63,998 bases of DNA. It comes from Promethearchaeota archaeon (GTDB lineage Archaea > Asgardarchaeota > Lokiarchaeia > Sigyniarchaeales > SOKP01). Position 1 is the stretch's first letter; every line of letters begins with the position of its first letter. Position numbers and translations under genes: made by a program. The stretch covers positions 1 through 63,998 of the forward strand of contig JAEOSU010000031.1 in the NCBI GenBank assembly GCA_016840165.1, given 5' to 3'. Positions 42,727-51,724 of the stretch are shown here, piece after piece. The notes under the pieces were generated by a model. That model was not told where the DNA came from. It did not search any database and was given only the letters and a program-made list of their open reading frames with translations.

Positions 42727-42740
42727 TGAATAATTATTCT
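42727..42740. promoter_or_regulatory. Palindromic operator candidate upstream of DUF5320, site B
   Basis: TGAAT-AATT-ATTCT, one base from a perfect match, 58 bp from site A. The surrounding 42640-42830 gap is otherwise AT-rich and empty. Confidence 0.4.
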
Positions 42741-42830
42741 ATGGCAACGAGATCCCTTCAAACATACAATTATGGAGACTTTTAAAAATAATGGTAAATA
42801 AATTGTTTATTTACGAGTATAGACTTTATA

Positions 42831-45224
42831 TTAAAAATCATATTGATAGCGATCAATAATATCATCTTGTATTGGCTTTCCTAAGTCGATGAATGTTGCA
42901 TTATATCCGCCTACCTTTACGATTAAGTCTTGAAAATTTTCTGGATGTTTCTGAGCCTCCCTTAATGTGTCTGATGAGACAACAGTTGGTTGAATCTGCA
43001 TGCCTCCTGCGTGAAAGAAGGCTTTAAGTAGAAAATATAATTTATCTAAGTTTTCATTAGTATCAATATTTTGAGGATGGAATCGCACGTTTAACGCAAT
43101 ACCGTTGGTTGCAAAATCATAATTCAATTTTGCAGCAGAGTTTAATACGCCCGTAATTCCATTTTTTTCCGAATTATTAACAGGGGAGAGACTATTGGAT
43201 ATTGCTTGCATTGCTTTCCTCCCATCTGCGGAGGGTCTTGTGAAAAATCCTTCCATAACATGGATTCCCATTGAATATGCCCCCGCACTAAATCTTCCTC
43301 CTCTTAAGGGAGTATATTTTGCTACTTCCTGAGAAAATTTGTCCCATAAATCGGTGGCAAGAGTATCTATATCTTCCTTACCATTTCCCCACTTATGATA
43401 TTTGTTTATAAGCCTTTGTCTGAAATCCTCGTGATTATGGAAGTTTGAGTTTAAAATCTCAATGAAATCTGATAGTGTCATCTGTTTCTCTTCATAGACA
43501 ACTTTTTTTATGTTATATAATGAATTGACTAACGTAGCGAAACCATAGGCGGTTATTGAAGAGAAATTATATTTTGCCCCTCCACATACATGATCTTTAC
43601 CAGTCTCCATACATCCATCGAGCATTGCCGAAACAAAAGGGTGTTGAAAATATTTCATAGCTTCAGCATCACCTATATTCGCAATCTCTGCTGATCTTTT
43701 GATGTTGAATTGAAGCTGACGGATAAATGCGTTATAAAAATCTTCATAAGTTGTAAAATGTGAAGGATCTCCTGTTTGGAGTCCATCTATTTTCTTTGTT
43801 AAATTACTATATCCATTGTTTAAAGTAAGTTCTAATACCCCAGGAAGATTCATAAACATTCTCCCAGTTGCTGCAAAGCTATTACCTTGACCCGTAGGCT
43901 CTACGCATCCGATTATAACATAATTTCTGGCATCCTCCAAAGAATATCCTGCTTTCTTAAGCGCGGGAACGAGAACTTCATCATTATAAAAAGCAATACC
44001 AGAAGTAGACTTGTACACTTCTAAAGCATGTTTAAAGAATTGTTCCGGAGTGTGTTCATGGATTCGTATTGATAAATCGGTAGAAAACACCTTAACATTA
44101 TTATAGGCGTCAAGAAAAAGATACGAGAGCTCATTGACTGTATCCTTTCCACTTGAATCCATCCCTCCGATAGTAATTGTTTGAGTATTTTGACCAAGAG
44201 CATTTGCCACCATCGTAAAATCAGTTGGTAATAAAGTCACGTTCCAAGTAAGCTTTAGATTTAGTTCTTCAATTAGTTCTAATGCAAAATCTTGGGTAAG
44301 AGTTCCATTGTGAAGATCTCTTTCGTAATATGGCCATAAAATCTGATCTAACCGTCCTAAAGCTAAGACGCTTCGTTGATAAATAATGTTTGCTATATTT
44401 TGTGAAAACCAGATAAATTGCACTGCTTCAAAAAATGTTTCTGGAGGGTGTTTTGTAAATTTGTGCATCATATCTCCAATTAATTCTAATTCTCTTGCAC
44501 GTTTTCTATTATTATGCTTGCTTACCATACCATAAGCGAGATCTGAATATCTCTGAGCGAAATTTATTGCTGCATGATAATAGATTTTCACGGCTTCATA
44601 AAATTGCTGCTTTTCTTGGAAATCAGGATCTTTTTGGTTTAAATTATTCTGGTACTTATTTGCTTCTTCGATGATACCATTGTATCCTACACTTAGAAGT
44701 TTTTCATAGCCCGCACACAAATGTCCTTCGGTCGTTCCTATATGGATTGCGATATTAGGCGCTAAAGCATCTATTAAACCATCCCCGGAAATATAGCCTT
44801 CTTTTAATAACCGCTTCAAGATTCTGCTGCCAATAAGGGATTTATCTTTCCAATAAGGAAGTAGCTCTAATAACTCTAATATTTCCGTTTCTTCAATGAA
44901 GAACGGTTGCAGAGGCCGTCGTTTTAATTTTTTATAGGTTATTCGTTTTTCTAAGCTATTATCGTATCTTTGGAGATCAAGATTAATTTTCTCACCAAGG
45001 TTTTTACTTGTTTCATTTCCTACCAATAAATCATCTTCTCGGATGAATATAGTCATATTTTTTAACGTGTGAGCTATAGCTTTTGCCCTTTTGGTAATCT
45101 CAGGATCATTAGGATATTCTTTATAAATCTCGGTAAAATATTTCATCCGTTCAATGCATAGTTCATATTTGCTAGATAAAAGATTGTTTTTTAATCTAAT
45201 TATTCGGTCGCAATGACTTTTCAT
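42831..45224 (-). CDS. Glycyl radical enzyme (dehydratase/lyase type)
   Basis: About 797 residues from the ATG at 45224 (a TTG lies two codons upstream; numbering here from it). The thiyl Cys442 is in IIGCVEPTGQG, and the C-terminal glycyl loop VKVGGYNATFIDL holds the radical glycine (Gly775). The GCVEP form is typical of diol/glycerol dehydratase and C-N lyase members, not of pyruvate formate-lyase, which has two adjacent Cys. Follows the two C_GCAxxG_C_C genes as one minus-strand unit. No activating radical-SAM gene adjoins; an NrdG-like activase lies 17 kb away. Substrate unknown. Confidence 0.88.
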   Translation of the reverse strand: MKSHCDRIIRLKNNLLSSKYELCIERMKYFTEIYKEYPNDPEITKRAKAIAHTLKNMTIFIREDDLLVGNETSKNLGEKINLDLQRYDNSLEKRITYKKLKRRPLQPFFIEETEILELLELLPYWKDKSLIGSRILKRLLKEGYISGDGLIDALAPNIAIHIGTTEGHLCAGYEKLLSVGYNGIIEEANKYQNNLNQKDPDFQEKQQFYEAVKIYYHAAINFAQRYSDLAYGMVSKHNNRKRARELELIGDMMHKFTKHPPETFFEAVQFIWFSQNIANIIYQRSVLALGRLDQILWPYYERDLHNGTLTQDFALELIEELNLKLTWNVTLLPTDFTMVANALGQNTQTITIGGMDSSGKDTVNELSYLFLDAYNNVKVFSTDLSIRIHEHTPEQFFKHALEVYKSTSGIAFYNDEVLVPALKKAGYSLEDARNYVIIGCVEPTGQGNSFAATGRMFMNLPGVLELTLNNGYSNLTKKIDGLQTGDPSHFTTYEDFYNAFIRQLQFNIKRSAEIANIGDAEAMKYFQHPFVSAMLDGCMETGKDHVCGGAKYNFSSITAYGFATLVNSLYNIKKVVYEEKQMTLSDFIEILNSNFHNHEDFRQRLINKYHKWGNGKEDIDTLATDLWDKFSQEVAKYTPLRGGRFSAGAYSMGIHVMEGFFTRPSADGRKAMQAISNSLSPVNNSEKNGITGVLNSAAKLNYDFATNGIALNVRFHPQNIDTNENLDKLYFLLKAFFHAGGMQIQPTVVSSDTLREAQKHPENFQDLIVKVGGYNATFIDLGKPIQDDIIDRYQYDF

Positions 45225-45295
45225 TGTCAAAGTATTTACTCTTCACCATATATTAAGATAATTAAAAATTAAATAATTGTAATTAATATTTTCTT

Positions 45296-45823
45296 TTACC
45301 AATTTCGTCTTAATTGGTTTTTCATTATCTTTTGAACAGCTTTAATTGCCCAAATAACATAATTATAACATGTTGTTGACCAACAATTATCCTTTTGATA
45401 TTGCATAAACCCATTAGGTTCGCTGAAATCATATCCACATAATTGAGCACAAATTACTGATCCAAATTCCTTTTCAAATTCAGATGCAAATTTAGCCGCT
45501 TTTAAATATGCAATTGGAATTTTTTTATTACGCATTCGTTTTTTTCCGCCTAAAATTATACCAATTGCCGCACAACCCCCACAAACTGCACCACACGCTC
45601 CTTGCCATCCTTCTTTTGATTTATAACCGCCAAATCCCCCTGCTAAAGGAATAATTGCATTGTTCAATAAACCATTTTTAATTCCCAAGATATCCATAAT
45701 ATTGCTGAGTGTTAATTCCGCACAATTAACTCCCTTTCGTAGTTCCGGTAAGGTTTTTTCTAAGTTTTTAATTTTTTCGGCAAATAAAGTATCAATCTTT
45801 TTCTCTCTCATTTTAAAACCCAT
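45296..45823 (-). CDS. C_GCAxxG_C_C family redox protein (copy 2)
   Basis: 175 residues. Cys-rich GACGAVCGGCAAIGIILGG with further conserved Cys near the C-terminus (SVICAQLCGYDF, DNCWSTTCYNYV). The family is predicted to be thiol/redox-active in anaerobes. Lies 6 bp after copy 1 and 65 bp before the glycyl radical enzyme gene. Confidence 0.85.
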   Translation of the reverse strand: MGFKMREKKIDTLFAEKIKNLEKTLPELRKGVNCAELTLSNIMDILGIKNGLLNNAIIPLAGGFGGYKSKEGWQGACGAVCGGCAAIGIILGGKKRMRNKKIPIAYLKAAKFASEFEKEFGSVICAQLCGYDFSEPNGFMQYQKDNCWSTTCYNYVIWAIKAVQKIMKNQLRRNW

Positions 45824-45829
45824 TAGCGA

Positions 45830-46339
45830 TTACTTAGGAATAAATCCATTGTCTAAAATAATCCTTGTAGCCATTTGTGCTACCTTTCCTACAATATCAG
45901 AGCAATAATGCACCATTCTTGAATTAAATGCTTCCTCTTTTTCATCTTCATTCCATAGATTATACGTTCGACCCATGAGAGAGTTTTGGACATCAAAACA
46001 GCGACAAGAGGCATATTTTTCGATATATTCATCATGAAGCTGTTTCACTAAACCATAGGATTTCAATGGTTTGTACATATCTGAAAAGTCTTCTTTTCCT
46101 CGACCAAAAAGATAACTAATTACCATTGATGCTCCAACAAGAGCCCCACAAGAACCATCTCCCGTGAGTCCTAACCCATCTGCTAGTCCACTCGCTGCTT
46201 TGAATACATCCTCATTCCAGATATTTAATGCCTCAAAGATTGCGGCAACTGTAGTTTGAGCACATCCAGTACACGTTTTCTCATATTTATTTCCAAGCTC
46301 ATAAGCTTTGGATAAAATTGTATTCCTATTAATTTCCAT
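45830..46339 (-). CDS. C_GCAxxG_C_C family redox protein (copy 1)
   Basis: About 169 residues from the ATG at 46339 (MEINRNTILSKAYELGNKY); a GTG three codons upstream is also possible. CTGCAQTTVAAIFEALNI and GDGSCGALVGASMVISYLFG are the family signature, with CRCFD and a late HYC. First gene of the unit with copy 2 and the glycyl radical enzyme; a redox or metal-binding partner is inferred. Confidence 0.87.
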   Translation of the reverse strand: MEINRNTILSKAYELGNKYEKTCTGCAQTTVAAIFEALNIWNEDVFKAASGLADGLGLTGDGSCGALVGASMVISYLFGRGKEDFSDMYKPLKSYGLVKQLHDEYIEKYASCRCFDVQNSLMGRTYNLWNEDEKEEAFNSRMVHYCSDIVGKVAQMATRIILDNGFIPK

Positions 46340-46481
46340 AAATCTCACTTAACTAGTTTATATTCCATTTAACCTTTGATCCTTATATAATTTAAGAGTT
46401 TTATTATAAAAGTTAGTGGTTAAAAAAACAATAAATTTTCTTTAATATTAAATCTAATATAAATCAAAAAAGAGATTTCTT

Positions 46482-47336
46482 ATGAATTTTGAAACAATAA
46501 AATTTGAACTTCGAGAAGATGGCATCGGTATTTTAACCTTGAATCGTCCTGAAAAGTTGAATGCGATGTCTTTTCAAATGATTGAAGACTTACATGCGAT
46601 TTTCGATCATTTAATGGTTAACCTTGACTGTAGAGTTTTAATCCTTAAAGCAGAAGGGAGAGTTTTCTGTGCTGGTTTAGATTTAAAAGAATCGATGGTT
46701 CTTCAATCTAAGAAGAAGCCCCAAGAGTTAAAGGAAAAATTTTTTTACATTAATACACCAGAAAAAGACATTATCAAAGCAAAATTATATGCACAATGGC
46801 GTACCAGTCAACTTATTGTAAAAATGCGAAGAGTAAACCAACCTATTATAGCTCTCGTAAATGGTGCTGCAACAGGCGCGGGATTTACATTTACGCTTGC
46901 TTCAGATATAAGAATCGCATCTGAAAATGCTCGATTTAATAATGCTTTCATTAATATTGGTTTCTCAGGATCAGATTTAGCCTCTAGTTACCATTTACCA
47001 AGGTTAATTGGTATGTCACGAGCGGCAGAGATTTTATACACTGGAAGATTTGTAGATGCCGAAGAGGCAAAAAAGATTGGCTTAGTATTAAAAGTGGTCG
47101 ATGAGAAGAATTTATTGGAAGAGGGAATCCAATTAGCTGAACAATTATTGAAGAAAAGTCCATTAGGACTTCGAATGACTAAACAAGCGGTAAATATCTC
47201 TTTAGATTCTCCAAGTTTAGAGACCATAATGGAATTGGAGAATCGAGCTCAAATGCTATGTTCCACTTCAAATGATTTAACTGAAGGCGCACAAGCATTT
47301 TTTGAAAAACGAGACCCTAAATACCCATTAAAATAA
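46482..47336 (+). CDS. Enoyl-CoA hydratase/isomerase family (crotonase) copy 1
   Basis: 284 residues. Oxyanion-hole segments AGLDLKES and NGAATGAGFTFTLASD are intact. The usual first Glu region reads NNAFINIGFSGSD; an acidic Asp (GSD) remains at the second catalytic position, as in some isomerases and dehydratases. CoA-thioester substrate unknown. First gene of a four-gene operon; about half identical to the copy at 48237. Confidence 0.9.
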   Translation: MNFETIKFELREDGIGILTLNRPEKLNAMSFQMIEDLHAIFDHLMVNLDCRVLILKAEGRVFCAGLDLKESMVLQSKKKPQELKEKFFYINTPEKDIIKAKLYAQWRTSQLIVKMRRVNQPIIALVNGAATGAGFTFTLASDIRIASENARFNNAFINIGFSGSDLASSYHLPRLIGMSRAAEILYTGRFVDAEEAKKIGLVLKVVDEKNLLEEGIQLAEQLLKKSPLGLRMTKQAVNISLDSPSLETIMELENRAQMLCSTSNDLTEGAQAFFEKRDPKYPLK

Positions 47337-47364
47337 GATAAAAAGGTTTAAGGAAGATAAAGTT

Positions 47365-48195
47365 ATGGTTCGCATAGACATTGCGGATATTAAGGATTTA
47401 ATTCAGCAAGATATCAACTCAAAAAAAATAGTTGACCTTATAATAACTATTTTGGAAAAGTCTGAAGATATCGAAACACGATTAGAACTTTTAGAGTTCT
47501 TAGGTGAATATGATTTAAAGCATAGTCCTTATTTTGAATTGGTTGAAAATCATCTAATTTCCGATGGTAAGGAAAAAATAAGAGCGGTTGCTGCTGAAAT
47601 TATCCTCAGAAATTTTATTGACCAAGGATTAGATGCATTAAAATGGACAATCATTAATGAATCGTCTTCTTTAGTCTTGATAACCATCTATAATCTCGTT
47701 AAAGAATCCAGTAATCCGTTTTATGTGATTTTAGAGTCATCTTTATTGGATAAATTTACGACGATTGCTTGTAAATTTAAATTAACCATAGAAGAGATTC
47801 CATTTCTTTTGGATCTGGGAATTAACTTAACGAATCATAATTTTTATATTGGAAATCAAAATTTTCACTTTATTTATGAAAATGATATTCTTTGTATAAT
47901 TAAAGAAGGTCATATTACAGAATTAGGTATATCGTTCATAAACGAAGTTCCAGAAACTATCGGACTTTTAACCCAACTAGAACATTTGGATTTAAGCTAT
48001 GGGTATATCTCAACTCTACCAGATTCAATAAAGCGATTAAAGAATTTGAAATCAATTGATTTAAGCTGGAATGAGTTTGCTGAAGTCCCGAAAGTCTTAA
48101 AAAGCTTAAAAAAGATTAACCAAATTAATATTTCAAATAATCCCATCAAATATATGTCTGATTGGGTTTATAAAATAAATAAATTAACTATTTAA
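47365..48195 (+). CDS. HEAT-like/leucine-rich repeat protein
   Basis: 276 residues. The first 140 form helical HEAT-like repeats (EDIETRLELLEFLGE, EKIRAVAAEIILRNF). The C-terminal 80 carry leucine-rich repeats (VPETIGLLTQLEHLDLSYG, LPDSIKRLKNLKSIDLSWN, VPKVLKSLKKINQINIS). A protein-interaction module lying between the two crotonase genes, 28 and 41 bp from each, so it is co-transcribed and may bind the enzymes. Unusual pairing. Confidence 0.8.
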   Translation: MVRIDIADIKDLIQQDINSKKIVDLIITILEKSEDIETRLELLEFLGEYDLKHSPYFELVENHLISDGKEKIRAVAAEIILRNFIDQGLDALKWTIINESSSLVLITIYNLVKESSNPFYVILESSLLDKFTTIACKFKLTIEEIPFLLDLGINLTNHNFYIGNQNFHFIYENDILCIIKEGHITELGISFINEVPETIGLLTQLEHLDLSYGYISTLPDSIKRLKNLKSIDLSWNEFAEVPKVLKSLKKINQINISNNPIKYMSDWVYKINKLTI

Positions 48196-48236
48196 ACTAC
48201 ATATAATATAATTTTAAATTAATTAGGAAAAGAAAA

Positions 48237-49082
48237 ATGCAATATAATACTATAAAGTTTGAATTACATGATGATGGTATTGGAATTGTTGCTCTTAATC
48301 GACCTGATAAATTAAATGCGATTTCTTTTGAGATGGAGGAGGAATTACATCAAGTATTAGATCATCTTATGACTAATTTAGATTGTCGAGTTCTTATTCT
48401 CAGAGGTGAGGGTAGAGCATTTTCTGCTGGCACAGATTTACAGGAAGGGTTGATATTAAATTCGAAAAAGAAGCCAGCAGGATATGATAGATTTTATTAT
48501 TTAAACGTTTCAGAACCTTTAAAAAAGAAATTATATCATCAATGGAGAATAAGCCAAATTATAATAAAAATGCGAAAAATATCTCAGCCCATTATTGCAT
48601 TAACTCATGGTGCTGCTGCAGGAGGAGGTTTTGGCTTTGCGATGGCTTCAGATATGAGAATTGGTAGTGATGATGTGAAATTTATAAATGCTTCTATTAA
48701 TATAGGTCTAACTGGTGCAGATGTAGGAGGGTCTTACTTTTTACCCCGATTAATAGGAATGGCTAAAGCATCAGAAATGATGTATTCAGGGAGAGCAATA
48801 GGAGCAAAAGAAGCAGAAGAATGTGGATTCTTAATAAAAGTGGTGAAGAAAGAAGATTTACTTAAAGAAGGTCTTAATTTAGCTCAGGAACTGTTAAAAA
48901 AAAGCCCTCTGGGGTTACGTATGACAAAACAAGCAATTAATCTCTCACTAGATTCCCCCAGTTTAGAGAATATTATACAATATGAAAATAGTTCCATCGT
49001 ACTTTCATTTTCTTCAAAAGATATAAATGAAGCATCGAGTGCATTTTTTGAAAAAAGAGATCCAAAATATTCTTTATCATAA
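48237..49082 (+). CDS. Enoyl-CoA hydratase/isomerase family (crotonase) copy 2
   Basis: 281 residues, paralogue of 46482 with conserved SAGTDLQEG, HGAAAGGGFGFAMASD and GADVGGSYFLPRLIG. Same loss of the first Glu and retention of an Asp. Possibly a heteromeric or sequential enzyme pair with copy 1. Third gene of the operon. Confidence 0.9.
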   Translation: MQYNTIKFELHDDGIGIVALNRPDKLNAISFEMEEELHQVLDHLMTNLDCRVLILRGEGRAFSAGTDLQEGLILNSKKKPAGYDRFYYLNVSEPLKKKLYHQWRISQIIIKMRKISQPIIALTHGAAAGGGFGFAMASDMRIGSDDVKFINASINIGLTGADVGGSYFLPRLIGMAKASEMMYSGRAIGAKEAEECGFLIKVVKKEDLLKEGLNLAQELLKKSPLGLRMTKQAINLSLDSPSLENIIQYENSSIVLSFSSKDINEASSAFFEKRDPKYSLS

Positions 49083-49128
49083 ATAAAAAATACGAAAATA
49101 TCTATTTAGTAATAAGTGGAAATCAGAT

Positions 49129-50295
49129 ATGGAATTTGATAAAGCCAGAAAGCAAATTGAAGAGATAAGCCAAAAAAATATCAATAAGCTACATCAATTA
49201 GCAAAAAGAGTGTGGCAGGTTAAGAATCTTGATCCATTTGAATTGCAAAATAAATGTATGGCAAAGTGGGATGAGTTAAGAGACGAAACTGGAAGTAAAA
49301 TTAATCCTTTAATTCGAGTTGATCAAGATCGACCCGTGACTAATTTGATTTTTGGTTCGGGGAGTTTCTCCACAGGTGAATTTCAAGCGGCTCAATATAA
49401 GAGAGTTAAAGAATATTTAGATAAACCACCTGTCGTTCTTCAAGGGATTGTAACAAATAAATCAGAGAAAAATGGTTGTGATGGGAAAAAAGTAGCATTA
49501 AAGTATGATTTATCATACATATCCTTAGATTTTAGTGATTGGTATCATCAATTCATCGATGATAAGGAATCCAATCCAACCACTGCGACTAGGTATTGGT
49601 TTCAGCCAAATGATCCAAATAAACCCTCCTCGAAAGAAATAGATTATAGATTTAATATTCGGCAAAATCAATTTCATAAAGCATTAGGAAAAGAAATTGA
49701 AAAAAAAGTAACCTATCCTACAGATATCGTGTCTGCTCGAGGGTATAACTTTCAATTTTGCCGAAATATATTTTTACACCAAAAACATACCCTACCAGCT
49801 ATTAATGACACTCATCCAACTGATTTAACTTATATTAATCCTTCAACAAAGGAAAGATTATACCCAGGATGGCAATCAGGAGCGGTTCAGTTAATGTTAA
49901 ATGATAATGTAGAAAAAATTAGAGGGTCACTTATTGGTGTTGATTTTATGGATAAAACTGAACATATATATGAGCTTGATGAAGGCCCAGTTTTAGCAAT
50001 TGGACAAGGAATCAATATGAAATCAAAATCGGATTATGAACCCCGGCAAATTCAAGAAATGATTAAGATTATTGATGATTATTTTTTCTGCACACTTGAA
50101 CCTACGGGACTTATATTAGTATGGGGTATTTCCGAAGAAAAATTGCCAATAACTTACCAGAGTTTATCAGGTGACTTAATAACCGTACAACAGCATGCAA
50201 TTATAGTTGGTGATAAGTTACTTAGCGGGATCGATGCATTTGGCAGTAATTTGGTAAGAAACTTAGTAGATCTTGAGGATTTTATCCTTTCCTAA
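49129..50295 (+). CDS. Divergent formyltransferase-fold protein (PurN-like)
   Basis: 388 residues. GSGSFSTGE (about 76-84), VVLQGIVTNKSEKNG...KKVALKYDL, THPTDLTYINP (His229), and DEGPVLAIGQG (Asp284) follow the order and spacing of the GAR/methionyl-tRNA formyltransferase superfamily (N-x-HPS, D-x-GPII-x-Q). The Asn usually two before His is three before (NDTH). The N-terminal extension of 70 residues and C-terminal 90 residues are extra. Cofactor and substrate unknown. Last gene of the crotonase operon. Confidence 0.55.
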   Translation: MEFDKARKQIEEISQKNINKLHQLAKRVWQVKNLDPFELQNKCMAKWDELRDETGSKINPLIRVDQDRPVTNLIFGSGSFSTGEFQAAQYKRVKEYLDKPPVVLQGIVTNKSEKNGCDGKKVALKYDLSYISLDFSDWYHQFIDDKESNPTTATRYWFQPNDPNKPSSKEIDYRFNIRQNQFHKALGKEIEKKVTYPTDIVSARGYNFQFCRNIFLHQKHTLPAINDTHPTDLTYINPSTKERLYPGWQSGAVQLMLNDNVEKIRGSLIGVDFMDKTEHIYELDEGPVLAIGQGINMKSKSDYEPRQIQEMIKIIDDYFFCTLEPTGLILVWGISEEKLPITYQSLSGDLITVQQHAIIVGDKLLSGIDAFGSNLVRNLVDLEDFILS

Positions 50296-50356
50296 ACTAT
50301 GGTTTTACATTATTATTAGAAATAATAAAATAAAAAAAAGGAAATTTAGATATATT

Positions 50357-50884
50357 TTATTTTCTAATTTGGACTTTCGGTTGAATTTTTGAAGCTCCAC
50401 CAAAATTGGTGATAACAGGGCAATGGGTGAAAACTTTTTCCATTAGCTCGTTTATTTTTTCTTCTGATGCATTTGCTTTAATTCTTATTACTGGTTCTAA
50501 TTTATCATAGCCCGCGAGTTTACTATCATCAATACCGAAAAGGGCTCCGAGATTAATATGACCACGAGAAAAAACCTTCATTTCCTCAATCTCAATATCC
50601 ATAATTATAGCCCAAAATTTAGTGACAGCGATAATACAAGCACCAACAGAAGCTAGAATTGCTAATAAAGGAGATGGACCTTTGTTAGTTCCACTCAATC
50701 CGCCAGGTGCATCAATAAGTAACTTAAAATCCTCACCTGCTGGATTTCCCATAGTACACATTGTTTGCATTCCTTCAGAAAGCATTTCACATTCAATATT
50801 GAAGTTTTTTTCCCCTGCATTCCAATCTGCCTTAATGGCATCATATGTTTCTTTAAAACTTGGCATTTTTTTCACTATTTCCAT
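50357..50884 (-). CDS. OsmC-family peroxiredoxin-like protein
   Basis: 175 residues. The OsmC pattern SPLLAILASVGACIIAVTKFWA with Cys (GAC) and the second Cys in FTHCPVITNFG is complete. OsmC/Ohr proteins reduce organic hydroperoxides through this Cys pair. Monocistronic and convergent with the crotonase operon. Confidence 0.9.
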   Translation of the reverse strand: MEIVKKMPSFKETYDAIKADWNAGEKNFNIECEMLSEGMQTMCTMGNPAGEDFKLLIDAPGGLSGTNKGPSPLLAILASVGACIIAVTKFWAIIMDIEIEEMKVFSRGHINLGALFGIDDSKLAGYDKLEPVIRIKANASEEKINELMEKVFTHCPVITNFGGASKIQPKVQIRK

Positions 50885-51031
50885 TAATTATGAATAAATA
50901 TTCACAACTATTAGGTAGTATAAATCAGCTTAGAATTTAAAATTAATTAAAGTATGATAAAATCCTTTGTAGAACTAAAGATTATATATAAATTAAGATC
51001 TAATATTCTTATCATCAAATTATTAGAGAGT

Positions 51032-51565
51032 ATGATTGAAATGGAAGGGAAAACAGTTGCAGAATCAAGAGTTGAACTTGCCCAAATTATGTATCCCGAA
51101 CATGCAAATCCCGCTGGGAACGTTCACGGGGGTTATATCTTAAAACTTATTGACCAAGCAGGTGCTATTGTCGCAGCAAGACATACGCATTCAAATGTAG
51201 TAACCGCATCCGTGGATAGGATGGATTTCATCTCACCCGCTTATATTGGAAATTTAGTATTTGCTAAGGCGTCGCTTAATTATGTAGGAAGAACCTCGAT
51301 GGAAATAGGTGTGAGAATTGAAGCAGAATGCTTGAAGACCGGAAGACACACCCATATTGGCTCTGCATATTTAACTTTTGTAGCTTTAGATGAAGCCGAT
51401 AATCCTATTGAAATTCCGAAACTCATCCCAGAAACAGAAGAGGAAAAACGAAGATACTCAGAAGCAAAAGAACGAAGAATGAAACGTTTAAAGAAAAGTA
51501 AAATTGCTAGAAATGAGCCCCAACCGTGTATTGTTCGACCTGAAAAATTAGAAAAAACAAAATAA
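51032..51565 (+). CDS. Hotdog acyl-CoA thioesterase (BACH/YciA type)
   Basis: About 177 residues from the ATG at 51032; a second ATG at 51041 is equally possible, and the open frame extends to 50954 as an unlikely leader. ANPAGNVHGGYILKLIDQAGAI carries the catalytic Asp/helix of acyl-CoA thioesterases, and SVDRMDFISPAYIGN the second motif. The C-terminal 45 residues are a charged helix (EEEKRRYSEAKERRMKRLKK) often seen in this subgroup. Hydrolyses acyl-CoA; chain length unknown. Confidence 0.88.
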   Translation: MIEMEGKTVAESRVELAQIMYPEHANPAGNVHGGYILKLIDQAGAIVAARHTHSNVVTASVDRMDFISPAYIGNLVFAKASLNYVGRTSMEIGVRIEAECLKTGRHTHIGSAYLTFVALDEADNPIEIPKLIPETEEEKRRYSEAKERRMKRLKKSKIARNEPQPCIVRPEKLEKTK

Positions 51566-51724
51566 AATAATTAGTTTATTTGTTCTTTTTGGACATTTAG
51601 AGCCATATTTATAATATAGTATTTTTGCAACCTCTTTGGAGGTATTCTAAATAAATATTTTTATATATTCTAAAATCATAATTTTATGTATTAACTTTTT
51701 TTACAAAATTGGAAGGAAAAATAG

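Noticed and set aside
42831..45224. Pyruvate formate-lyase
   Set aside because: The active-site loop has a single Cys in GCVEP, not the adjacent Cys pair of PFL.
51620..51660. Short hairpin ACCTC-TTTG-GAGGT before the membrane TIR gene
   Set aside because: Arms of only 5 bp, and GAGGT could be incidental; too weak to call an operator or terminator.
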